Below are positions 43,100 through 51,808 of a DNA stretch of 64,000 nucleotides, piece by piece. The notes under the pieces are model-generated. The model worked only from the letters and a program-made list of their open reading frames with translations, had not been told where the DNA came from and made no database searches. The position numbers and the translations under genes were made by a program. The DNA comes from CAIXQW01 sp046049675 (GTDB lineage Bacteria > Bacteroidota > Bacteroidia > Chitinophagales > Chitinophagaceae): NCBI GenBank assembly GCA_046049675.1, contig JBJORA010000034.1, positions 24,224-88,223 on the forward strand. The letters run 5' to 3'. Position 1 is the stretch's first letter. Each line of letters opens with the position of its first letter.

Positions 43100-44257
43100 C
43101 TACTGTTTTACAACACTATACGCAAGTTCGCCAATGCGCACTACGTAGCATTGTATCGGCAGCTTACTCACGTCTATCTGTTGCCCTTGCTGTACTTGCT
43201 GCGATTGCATTAGCACGCCAGTTGTGGTAAAAATACGCAGCAATCCTGCGCGTGGCGCTACAATGTAATTAGTACATGGATTAGGATAAAGCTTTGTGCT
43301 ATTTCCTGCCACCTCTGTATTTGAGGCTACCAAACAACTACTTTCTTTTACTACATCAGTGGCATTATTGTATGCAGTACTAAATGTGCTAAAACTAGGC
43401 ACATCATTTTGCAAATAGTGCTTTAAGAATGGGCGCAAATGACGTAAGACCTTGCTCAATTGCTGTTCACGTGTAACAGGACTAGTAGGGCATCCTATTT
43501 GACCAGCGCTGCAGGTTAGGTTGAGGTCGTTAAATTGGCAATGCAAGCCATCGTTAATATTGATAAACCAACGGCATGTGATTTCATTAATACTATCGTA
43601 GATAAGCTTGGCATGCGTAGCAGGCGGCGCCACACAATCGTTACCGCCAGCAAAAACTAATGTTGGCACTTGCACAGACTTTGCGCCTGTACTTGCACTG
43701 TTATTGCTAGTTTGCGCAGCTGCAAAATTAAACAAACATGCTATGGCTACATTGCCTGCACCAGCAATAAAACTAGCTCCTCCGCCCATACTGTGCCCAC
43801 CTATTGCAGCTTTTCCGCTTAGATTATTAAAAAAGATACTCGTGTTAACTGAGTTGAGTGCTACTAGCTTGCTTGCCACTTGTTTCAGGTCTTCTCCAAA
43901 GTCAATATGGTTCGGCGTAATACCACCTTCTGTGCGCGGTAATGCTACAACATAGCCTTCGCGGACAAGGCTATCCCAAAGCCAACTGTAGCTATCCCAG
44001 CCCATTAAAAATCCGTGGCCAAACACAATTACAGGTGCAGCATTGCCACCAACTTTTACCATTGGCACGTCCACCCCAGCCGTCGCTGCATTGTAGTAGA
44101 TTTCTGTTTGCATTTGACGGCCAGGACCACCGCCGCTGCCAAAGCCGCCAGTGCGGGCAGCGTCGTTAAATGTTACGGTGGTATGTCCTACTTGTTGGCC
44201 AAAAATTGTGGCACTCAATAGGCAACAAAGTAGTGTAAACAGCAAACGATTCATCAT
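43100..44257 (-). CDS. T9SS-exported alpha/beta hydrolase
   Basis: A 385-residue secreted esterase-like enzyme. Signal peptide MMNRLLFTLLCCLLSATIFG. The alpha/beta-hydrolase core has the oxyanion strand VIVFGHGFLMGWD near 76-88, the nucleophile elbow GGHSMGGG with Ser156, the acid Asp207 in VFAGGNDCVAPP and His239 in NDGLHCQF. The G-H-S-M-G-G-G elbow is shared with dienelactone-hydrolase/chlorophyllase-like enzymes and with the cutinase-like polyesterases. The C-terminus is a type A T9SS sorting domain starting LYPNPCTNYIV at about 323, so the enzyme is exported by T9SS and perhaps anchored to the surface. Substrate unknown; a small ester is the safest inference. Confidence 0.85.
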   Translation of the reverse strand: MMNRLLFTLLCCLLSATIFGQQVGHTTVTFNDAARTGGFGSGGGPGRQMQTEIYYNAATAGVDVPMVKVGGNAAPVIVFGHGFLMGWDSYSWLWDSLVREGYVVALPRTEGGITPNHIDFGEDLKQVASKLVALNSVNTSIFFNNLSGKAAIGGHSMGGGASFIAGAGNVAIACLFNFAAAQTSNNSASTGAKSVQVPTLVFAGGNDCVAPPATHAKLIYDSINEITCRWFININDGLHCQFNDLNLTCSAGQIGCPTSPVTREQQLSKVLRHLRPFLKHYLQNDVPSFSTFSTAYNNATDVVKESSCLVASNTEVAGNSTKLYPNPCTNYIVAPRAGLLRIFTTTGVLMQSQQVQQGQQIDVSKLPIQCYVVRIGELAYSVVKQ

Positions 44258-44380
44258 AACTAATGCAATTTAAGCCATACAAATCAGCAAGCCAAGTAAA
44301 TCAGGTATCTACACCAACGTCTTGGTCAAAAAAAACGTCTACTTTGATGTAAAACCGACTATAGAACTCAACAAATTACT

Positions 44381-44388
44381 TATATTTA
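44381..44388 (+). promoter_or_regulatory. -7-like box TATATTTA upstream of the type B T9SS gene
   Basis: TATATTTA, one base off TAnnTTTG, lies 14 nt before ATG 44403. It favours that start over the longer frame to 44322. Confidence 0.35.
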
Positions 44389-44402
44389 CAATCAGAATTG
44401 CC

Positions 44403-47400
44403 ATGATGACCTCAATACGATATTTTAGCTTAGTGGCCGTGCTATTAGCGCCTTTCATGGTGCACGCACAAACGGCTTTTGAATTTGTTGAAAATAAAGG
44501 ACAATGGGATGGCCCATTTGACTATAAAAGTACAAATGGCTACAGCGATGTGTACTTGCGTAAAGATGGCGTAACCTTTGTATTGAAGGATAAAAACAAT
44601 CGCGAGAGTGTAGACGAGTTTAGACATGGCCATACAACTGTGGCACCAGTTCTAAAGTATCATGCATACACGATGAACTTTGTAGGCGGCAATACAAATG
44701 TGCAGCTGCAAGGTCAGAAGCCACAAAAGCATTACTACAATTATTTTTTAGGCAGCGACCAAAGCAAATGGGCTACAAAATGCCACCCTTATTTAGCCGT
44801 TACTTACACAGAAATCTATCCGAATATTGATGCCCGTTTCTATAATGATGGCGACCTTTTGAAGTATGACATTATTGTGCATGCAGGTGGCGATGCCAAA
44901 CAAGTGCAAATGGCATACGATGGCGTGGACAATATCGCTGTAAATAAAGGCAAACTTACCATCCAAACTAGTTTGGGTACTATGGCAGAGCTTGAGCCTT
45001 ATGCCTACCAATACATCAACAACGAAAAAGTGGAAGTGGCATGTGCCTATGAACTACATGGTAAAACAGTAAAATACAAGCTTGGTAAAAATTACGATAA
45101 AGCTTACGAGCTTATCATAGATCCTACTTTGGTGTTCTGTACCTTTACAGGTAGCACTGCAGACAACTGGGGTTATACTGCAACACCAGGTGCTGGCGGC
45201 GAGTTTTATGCTGGTGGTATTGCTGCAGGTGTTGGTTATCCTGCAAGTGTAGGCGCATTTCAAACTACATATGGCGGTGGCGGCGTGAGCGGCAATGGTT
45301 ACGCCTGCGATGCTGCAATTAGCAAATTCAATACTACGGGCACCACACTTTTGTGGGCAAGTTATATTGGCGGTAGTAACAACGACCAACCGCACAGTAT
45401 TATCGAAGCTGCAAATGGCGAGCTAGTTGTAATGGGTCGTACCTATTCTACAAACTTCCCTACAAGTACTGGCTGTTATGATAATAGCAACGGCGGTGGT
45501 GCAGATATTTTTGTTTGCAGATTTAATGCCTCTGGCGCTGCGCTTGTTGGCAGTACTTATATTGGCGGCAGCAGTGATGATTGCGTAAACTACGATGCGG
45601 GCTATACAACTTTTAATGACCTTAAATTTTTCTATGGCGATGATAGTCGTAGCGAAGTTATTTTAGACAATGCTGGTAATATCCTTGTAGCAAACAATAC
45701 AAAAAGTAGCAACTTCCCAACAACGACTGGCGCTTATCAAACAAGTTTACAAGGAGGTCAGGATGGTGTGTTTATTAAACTAAACCCAAGCCTTACAAGT
45801 TTGATTTACTCAACTTATCTTGGTGGTAGTGGCGAAGATTGTGCCAATGTTTTGCACATCAATAAAGCAAATCCAAATTCCTTGTTTATTGGCGGAGGTA
45901 CCAAGAGTAGCAATTTCCCGACAACGGGAACACCATTGCACGGTACATTTCAAGGTGGTACAACAGATGGCTTTTTAATGAAGTTTAATCTTGGCACAAA
46001 TACGATGCAAGCAAGTACGTACATTGGCACTAGTGCTTATGACCAAGTATTTGGTATACAAGACGACAATAGTGGCGCTATCTATATCATGGGACAAACA
46101 ATGGGCTCATTTCCTGTAAGTGCTGGCGTGTACAGCAATACAGGAGGACGTCACTTTGTGCAATTGCTTGATAGCAATTTAAGTTCTAGTTTATTATCAA
46201 CGCGCTTTGGTACCAACTCTCCGTTAGAACCAAACTTAAGTCTTAATGCATTTCTTGTAGACACTTGCGGCAACGTTTACATCAGTGGCTGGGGCGATGG
46301 TGGCGGTGGCGCAACTTCTACCTCAGGCACAAGCGGTCTGCCTACAACTACCAATGCTTTGCAATCAAGTACCGATGGTGGCGATTTTTACTTTATTGTA
46401 TTTACACCTAACCTTGCTAGCTTGCTTTACGCTTCATTTTATGGACAAAACGGCGTGGGTCTTAATGGCCTCGGTGCAGAGCACGTAGATGGGGGTACAA
46501 GTAGGTTTGATAAAGATGGTGTGATCTACCAAGCTATTTGTGGTAACTGTGGGCAAGGTGTTACATTCCCAACAACTGCAGGCGCATATGCCACTACAAA
46601 TCCAAGTAACAACTGTAACCTTGCAGCACTTAAAATTGCATTTGAATTTCAAAGCCCAAGCGCAGTAGCTGCAGCGAGTCCATTTGCTACAGGTTGTGCT
46701 CCACTTACTGTAAACTTTACAAACAACAGTACTAATGCATTGAGTTATCAGTGGGATTTTGACAACGGACAAACGAGCACAGCTGTATCTCCAACTACTA
46801 CCTATACACAACCTGGCACTTACAATGTGCAGTTAATTGCAACTAACCCAAATGCATGTACCATTACAGGCAGTGCGGATACAACCTACCTTACTATCAT
46901 TGTAAAGGCTGACACAATGAAAGCAGACTTTAATTTAGCGAAATTAGATTCTTGTGTCACCTTCACGCTAGGTGTAACTAATACAAGCTCATTCTTTGGC
47001 GGTTCTTTTGGCCCAAGTACGTCTTGGTTATGGAATTGGGGCGATGGCAATACAAGCACCTCACAAAACCCTGGCACACATACTTACAGCGCTTTAGGCA
47101 CTTACGTGGTAACACTTACTATCACTGATACGAATGCTTGTAATGGCCCTGTAACATTAAGTAAAACAGTAACCTTCATCAACAACTATATCGCTGGTGA
47201 TTTTGCCATACCGGATACTGGTTGTGCACCTTTTCCTGTTGCTTTTAGCCCAAGCACAAGTGGCATTATTACTGGCTTTAATTGGTATTTTGGCGATGGC
47301 GGCACGAGCACAAACAACAGTCCGAATCATACATATAGCACATATGGTGCTTTTACAGCGATGTTGGTTGTAAGTAATCCAAATAGTTGTAACAAGTTTG

Positions 47401-48476
47401 ATACTGCCTACCAAACAGTATTTGTAAGTGGTGATATCGCTGCAAACTTTAGCTACGTAAAGCAAGATACTTGCGAGCCCTATATCATTGGTGTAACTAA
47501 TCTAAGCGTTACTAATCCAGCTTTTAGTAATGCAAACAACTGGACGACCTATACTTGGAATTGGGGCGACAATAGTGCTAATTACGTAGGACAAAATCCT
47601 CTCTCGCATACCTATGTTGCTCCTGGTACATATACGATTACATTAACAATGACTGATAGCACAAGTTGCAATAGTCCGGAGACATTCCAACAAGTTGTAA
47701 CGTTTGTAGATAATAATGTGAGCGCAATTTTTGATTTGCCGGACACTGTTTGTCATCCTTATATCCACGTCTTTACAAATGGCAGTAGTAATGTCACTAA
47801 CTACAATTGGTATTTTGGCGACGATGGAAGCAGTAGCAGCAACCCTGCACCAACGCATACATTCAATACGCTTGGCACTTTTACAGTGACCTTGTTAGGT
47901 ACTAATTTGACGACTTGCAATATTGCAGATAGTGCACAGCAAGTGATTACTGTGGTTGAAAGTCCAGTGGCAGATTTCACATATCAGCCTTTCCCGCCAC
48001 TGCCAAATAAGCCAGTATTTTTTACAAACAAAAGTGTAGGCGCTGTAAGTTATGTATGGGATTTTGGCGATGGCACCGGTAGTACAGAAGTAAATCCTGT
48101 GCATCTTTATAATAAAAGCATGGAAACACAAGTATGTTTAACTGCAACCAATAGCTATGGCTGTAGCAATAAACGTTGCTTGCCTATTAGTCCGCGTGTC
48201 ACTAACGTGGTTGACGTACCTACAGGCTTCACTCCAAATGGCGATGGCACCAACGATCTTGTAATGGTAAAAGGCTATGGCATCCAAGAAATGGTATTTA
48301 GAATCTTTAACCGATGGGGCGAATTGGTATTTGAAGCCACTAAGCCAGATGTTGGCTGGGATGGCGTGTATAAAGGCAAGCCGCAAGAAATGGATGCTTT
48401 TGCCTATACGCTACAAGTAACATTTACAGATGGCACCCTCACAAGTAAAAAAGGAAACATAACTTTAATTAGATAA
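44403..48476 (+). CDS. Large SBBP/PKD adhesin-like protein with T9SS type B sorting domain
   Basis: About 1357 residues from ATG 44403 (MMTSIRYFSLVAVLLAP; a second ATG follows). Signal peptide ends near HAQ. The next 200 residues begin with the FVENKGQW motif of the DUF7948 domain that precedes SBBP repeats. SBBP-type beta-propeller repeats follow to about residue 680, with recurring YIGGSxxD and NFPTTxGxY. Six PKD domains then occur, recognised by WDFDNG, WNWGDG, WYFGDG, WNWGDN, WYFGDD and WDFGDG. The C-terminus is the type B (CHU_C) sorting domain, with VPTGFTPNGDGTNDLVMV and RIFNRWGELVFE. The protein is exported by T9SS, probably to the surface as an adhesin or motility factor. The PorP/SprF gene starts 16 nt later. 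Confidence 0.92.
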   Translation: MMTSIRYFSLVAVLLAPFMVHAQTAFEFVENKGQWDGPFDYKSTNGYSDVYLRKDGVTFVLKDKNNRESVDEFRHGHTTVAPVLKYHAYTMNFVGGNTNVQLQGQKPQKHYYNYFLGSDQSKWATKCHPYLAVTYTEIYPNIDARFYNDGDLLKYDIIVHAGGDAKQVQMAYDGVDNIAVNKGKLTIQTSLGTMAELEPYAYQYINNEKVEVACAYELHGKTVKYKLGKNYDKAYELIIDPTLVFCTFTGSTADNWGYTATPGAGGEFYAGGIAAGVGYPASVGAFQTTYGGGGVSGNGYACDAAISKFNTTGTTLLWASYIGGSNNDQPHSIIEAANGELVVMGRTYSTNFPTSTGCYDNSNGGGADIFVCRFNASGAALVGSTYIGGSSDDCVNYDAGYTTFNDLKFFYGDDSRSEVILDNAGNILVANNTKSSNFPTTTGAYQTSLQGGQDGVFIKLNPSLTSLIYSTYLGGSGEDCANVLHINKANPNSLFIGGGTKSSNFPTTGTPLHGTFQGGTTDGFLMKFNLGTNTMQASTYIGTSAYDQVFGIQDDNSGAIYIMGQTMGSFPVSAGVYSNTGGRHFVQLLDSNLSSSLLSTRFGTNSPLEPNLSLNAFLVDTCGNVYISGWGDGGGGATSTSGTSGLPTTTNALQSSTDGGDFYFIVFTPNLASLLYASFYGQNGVGLNGLGAEHVDGGTSRFDKDGVIYQAICGNCGQGVTFPTTAGAYATTNPSNNCNLAALKIAFEFQSPSAVAAASPFATGCAPLTVNFTNNSTNALSYQWDFDNGQTSTAVSPTTTYTQPGTYNVQLIATNPNACTITGSADTTYLTIIVKADTMKADFNLAKLDSCVTFTLGVTNTSSFFGGSFGPSTSWLWNWGDGNTSTSQNPGTHTYSALGTYVVTLTITDTNACNGPVTLSKTVTFINNYIAGDFAIPDTGCAPFPVAFSPSTSGIITGFNWYFGDGGTSTNNSPNHTYSTYGAFTAMLVVSNPNSCNKFDTAYQTVFVSGDIAANFSYVKQDTCEPYIIGVTNLSVTNPAFSNANNWTTYTWNWGDNSANYVGQNPLSHTYVAPGTYTITLTMTDSTSCNSPETFQQVVTFVDNNVSAIFDLPDTVCHPYIHVFTNGSSNVTNYNWYFGDDGSSSSNPAPTHTFNTLGTFTVTLLGTNLTTCNIADSAQQVITVVESPVADFTYQPFPPLPNKPVFFTNKSVGAVSYVWDFGDGTGSTEVNPVHLYNKSMETQVCLTATNSYGCSNKRCLPISPRVTNVVDVPTGFTPNGDGTNDLVMVKGYGIQEMVFRIFNRWGELVFEATKPDVGWDGVYKGKPQEMDAFAYTLQVTFTDGTLTSKKGNITLIR

Positions 48477-48492
48477 ACCAACTCAAAGTAAG

Positions 48493-49518
48493 ATGATGAA
48501 GAAGTTATTTTTAGTGAGCATAGCAGTTTTGAGTGTGCAGTTGTTACAAGCACAAGGTTTACACTTTTCGCAATTTTATAATGCGCCGCTATTGCTTAAT
48601 CCTGCCAATAGTGGCTTGCTACCTGACGACGATTATCGCATAGGCACACAGTATCGTACACAGTTTAGCACCGTACCAGTGCCTTATCGTACTAATAATG
48701 TTTATGGCGATTTTGGCATTAACCGAAATAAAAACGAAAACGGTTGGCTAGGTGTTGGCTTTGGCCTTTGGGACGATAAAGCAGGCGATGGTAATTTACG
48801 TCTAACTAAAACGCAGTTATCGCTTGCCTACCATGTAATCACCAACGACTATAGCATGTGGAGTGTTGGTCTAGGCGGTGCTTATGTAACGCGCAGCATC
48901 AACTTCAGTAATCTCACCTTCTTAAACCAATGGGACGAGTTTAGCTTCAACAATGATTTGCCTAATCAAGAAAATGTACGTGTTGGCAATGTTAGCTATA
49001 TTGACGCTAATGTAGGTGCTAAATACCTTTATGGCAAAGACGATAGATTTAATATTACAGTAGCTGGCAGTGTATTGCACGTGAATCAACCACGCGAATC
49101 GTTTTTAGTTGGTGGCACGAACCGTTTAGGTATGCGCCCAGTACTAAATGTAGAAGCAAACTTTAAGAGTGGCGAGAACCTCATCTTTTCTCCTAGTGTT
49201 TACTACACAAGCCAAAAGAGAGCAAGCGAACTACTTTTCGGCACAATGACAACGACAAACCTTAGCAGAAAGCGTTATATGAACAATGACCGTAACGAGT
49301 TGCTCATTGGTGCCTACCACCGCTTAAGTGATGCATTGATAGTCGCTGGCGGCTACAATTTCAACAATTTTAGATTCATGTGTAGTTACGACTACACCAT
49401 CAGCAAATTGGCTAGTGCCAATAGCGGCTATGGTGCGCTAGAATTTAGTTTAGGCTATGTTGCGCGTTATGGTAGATCGGCTTCGGATAGGCGTACCTAC
49501 GGCTGCCCTCGCTTCTAG
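48493..49518 (+). CDS. PorP/SprF family partner of the upstream type B T9SS protein
   Basis: A 341-residue canonical PorP/SprF protein. The signal peptide MMKKLFLVSIAVLSVQLLQA is followed by GLHFSQFYNAPLLLNPANSGLL, a full match to the family opening. The barrel body is followed by an end with ALEFSLGYV and a final CPRF, as in the PorP at 3616. It starts 16 nt after the SBBP/PKD type B gene. In Flavobacterium, SprF is needed to deliver the type B cargo SprB, and such cargo-partner gene pairs are common, so this protein is very probably dedicated to the upstream cargo. Confidence 0.93.
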   Translation: MMKKLFLVSIAVLSVQLLQAQGLHFSQFYNAPLLLNPANSGLLPDDDYRIGTQYRTQFSTVPVPYRTNNVYGDFGINRNKNENGWLGVGFGLWDDKAGDGNLRLTKTQLSLAYHVITNDYSMWSVGLGGAYVTRSINFSNLTFLNQWDEFSFNNDLPNQENVRVGNVSYIDANVGAKYLYGKDDRFNITVAGSVLHVNQPRESFLVGGTNRLGMRPVLNVEANFKSGENLIFSPSVYYTSQKRASELLFGTMTTTNLSRKRYMNNDRNELLIGAYHRLSDALIVAGGYNFNNFRFMCSYDYTISKLASANSGYGALEFSLGYVARYGRSASDRRTYGCPRF

Positions 49519-49608
49519 TTTCAGAAGTTTATTGCAGCACTTTTTTATAAGTGATTGTAAGCTAATATTCTCATTTTTGCTGCGACAAGTTTTGTGCTTA
49601 AAATAATA

Positions 49609-49638
49609 TTTTGCAAGTCAGTACAGCCTTTATCTTTG
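49609..49638 (+). promoter_or_regulatory. Promoter of the kup gene
   Basis: TTTTG at 49609-49613, a 17-nt spacer and TATCTTTG at 49631-49638. Transcription would start near 49643, giving an unusually long 5' leader of about 92 nt before GTG 49735. Confidence 0.55.
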
Positions 49639-49678
49639 TTGCCTAATTTCTAAATCAAACAGAGTTAGGACGGAGAAC

Positions 49679-49717
49679 ATGGGTGTTTTAAAAGCCTTGT
49701 TTTTAGCCTTGCACTAA
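49679..49717 (+). CDS. Possible 12-codon leader peptide before kup
   Basis: ATG at 49679 starts the reading frame MGVLKALFLALH, stopped by TAA at 49715-49717. It is preceded by GGACGGAG, a good Shine-Dalgarno match at the right distance, which is rare in this window. It lies in the 5' leader of kup, 17 nt before its GTG. The peptide is hydrophobic. It could regulate kup translation or be chance. Confidence 0.25.
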   Translation: MGVLKALFLALH

Positions 49718-49734
49718 ACAAAACATTTTTAAAC

Positions 49735-51720
49735 GTGTCGCACGGTAATTTAGATCTCAAAAAAGTAAGCGCTGCTGGCTTACTCATTGCCCTTGGTATT
49801 ATTTATGGAGATATTGGCACCTCGCCCCTCTATACCATGAATGCTATTATACACCACCGCGTTGTAACCGAAGATCTTATTCTTGGTGCATTAAGTTGTA
49901 TACTATGGACGATTACACTACAAACAACCCTTAAATACGTTTGGTTGGTACTTAAAGCCGATAATCGTGGAGAAGGTGGAACCTTTTCGCTGTATGCATT
50001 GGTAAAACGCAGACGTAAGTGGCTTGTTATTCCTGCAATGATTGGCGGAGCGGCTTTATTAGCCGATGGTATTATTACGCCACCTATTTCTATAACCTCA
50101 GCTATAGAGGGATTGCGCGAGTTGCCCACATTTAGTGGCATGGCACAAGGCACAATTGTAATTATCGTAATTATCATTATTGCACTTTTCTTCTTCATGC
50201 AGCAATTTGGCACACAAAGTATTGGTAAAGCTTTTGGACCAATTATGGCCATTTGGTTTACCATGCTAGGCATACTTGGCATTACAAATATTGGCGACGA
50301 TCTGTCTGTGCTAAAAGCATTTAATCCTTACTATGCCATTAAACTACTTACAGACCAGCCACAAGGTTTTTGGTTGCTAGGTGCAGTATTTTTATGTACG
50401 ACGGGGGTGGAAGCACTATACTCCGACATGGGCCATTGTGGTCGTCCAAACATTAGAGCAAGCTGGGGCTATGTAAAACTGTGTTTGCTACTAAACTATT
50501 TTGGACAAGGTGCACATTTACTAGCTACACGCAAGGGCATTGAACTTAGCGACGCCAATATCAAATCTCTAGGCATTAATGCATTCTATGATTTGATGCC
50601 TCAATGGTGGGTGGTGCCAGGTGTAATTGTTGCAACCTGCGCTACAATTATTGCGAGCCAAGCCATGGTTAGTGGAACATTTACCTTGATTAATGAGGCT
50701 ATGCGCCTCAACTTATGGCCAAAGCTTAAGATCAATTTCCCTACAAACCTTCGTGGGCAGATATTTATACCGGCGATAAATAATATTATGTTTGTGGGTT
50801 GTACGTTAGTTGTATTGTATTTTCAAAGCGCTAGCAAGATGGAAGCTGCCTATGGCCTTAGTATCATTACTACCATCTTAATGACGACGATACTCTTTGC
50901 TAACTTCTTGGTATTACGCCGCACAAATAAGATGCTTATCTACTTGTTTTTGGCAGTTTATTTGCCAATTGAACTTAGCTTCTTTGCAGCAAATATTAAG
51001 AAATTCCCCGAAGGTGGTTATGCAACCTTTATTCTTGCGGGTGTAGTGTTTAGCGTAATGTATACATGGTATAGAAGCCGCAAAATCAAAAACAGCTTTG
51101 TAGAGTTTGTGCCGCTTAAGCAATACTTGCCAATGTTGCAAGAACTAAGTAGTGATACAAGTATAGGCAAATTTGCAACTCACCTTGTTTACTTGACAAG
51201 CGCCAATAATCCACGTGAAATTGAGCGTACAATTATGTATAGCATACTCAATAAAAAGCCAAAGCGCGCAGACATTTATTGGTTCATACATGTGCACGTT
51301 GTCGACGAGCCATATAAAATGGAGTACAGTGTGGATACAATTATACCAAACGAGATAATTCGTATTGAGTTTCGCCTTGGTTTCCGTGTAGAACAACGCA
51401 TTAATTTAATGTTCAGAAAAGTGGTTGACGATCTTGTGAAGAACAAAGAAGTAAATATTACTAGCCGTTACGACTCACTACAACGTTTCAAAATTGCTGG
51501 TGATTGGCAGTTTGTAGTCATGGAGAAATTCCTTAGCCATGACAATGACTTGCCTGTGTTAGATCGCGTGGTAATGAATATTTACTTCTGGCTTAAGAAG
51601 TTTAGCTTAAGTGAAGAAAAAGGCTTTGGTCTAGATAGCAGCTATGTAACGATGGAAAAGTATCCGCTTGTTGTAAAACCAGCAACCAACTTTACGCTAA
51701 CAAGGGTGGAGTCGCATTAA
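49735..51720 (+). CDS. kup: Kup-type low-affinity potassium transporter
   Basis: A 661-residue K+/H+ symporter of the KUP/HAK/KT family in the inner membrane. The signature GIIYGDIGTSPLY is at 21-33. About 12 hydrophobic segments extend to about residue 450, including GVEALYSDMGHCG. A C-terminal cytoplasmic domain of about 190 residues (IYWFIHVHVVDEPYKMEYSV, RIEFRLGFRVEQRINLMF) follows, as in other members. The start is GTG 49735 (MSHGNLDLKK); no in-frame ATG comes early enough. A 92-nt leader with a possible small peptide frame precedes it. Confidence 0.95.
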   Translation: MSHGNLDLKKVSAAGLLIALGIIYGDIGTSPLYTMNAIIHHRVVTEDLILGALSCILWTITLQTTLKYVWLVLKADNRGEGGTFSLYALVKRRRKWLVIPAMIGGAALLADGIITPPISITSAIEGLRELPTFSGMAQGTIVIIVIIIIALFFFMQQFGTQSIGKAFGPIMAIWFTMLGILGITNIGDDLSVLKAFNPYYAIKLLTDQPQGFWLLGAVFLCTTGVEALYSDMGHCGRPNIRASWGYVKLCLLLNYFGQGAHLLATRKGIELSDANIKSLGINAFYDLMPQWWVVPGVIVATCATIIASQAMVSGTFTLINEAMRLNLWPKLKINFPTNLRGQIFIPAINNIMFVGCTLVVLYFQSASKMEAAYGLSIITTILMTTILFANFLVLRRTNKMLIYLFLAVYLPIELSFFAANIKKFPEGGYATFILAGVVFSVMYTWYRSRKIKNSFVEFVPLKQYLPMLQELSSDTSIGKFATHLVYLTSANNPREIERTIMYSILNKKPKRADIYWFIHVHVVDEPYKMEYSVDTIIPNEIIRIEFRLGFRVEQRINLMFRKVVDDLVKNKEVNITSRYDSLQRFKIAGDWQFVVMEKFLSHDNDLPVLDRVVMNIYFWLKKFSLSEEKGFGLDSSYVTMEKYPLVVKPATNFTLTRVESH

Positions 51721-51794
51721 TTGCCGCGACTAGCTCTTAGCCAAAGTAGTGGATATATGCCATAAAATTTTATTTATGTTGCATACAAATCGAT

Positions 51795-51802
51795 TAACTT
51801 TA
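51795..51802 (+). promoter_or_regulatory. -7-like box TAACTTTA next to the start at 51809
   Basis: TAACTTTA, one base off consensus, lies six nt before ATG 51809. It supports this start over GTG 51749. Confidence 0.35.
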
Positions 51803-51808
51803 CGCATA

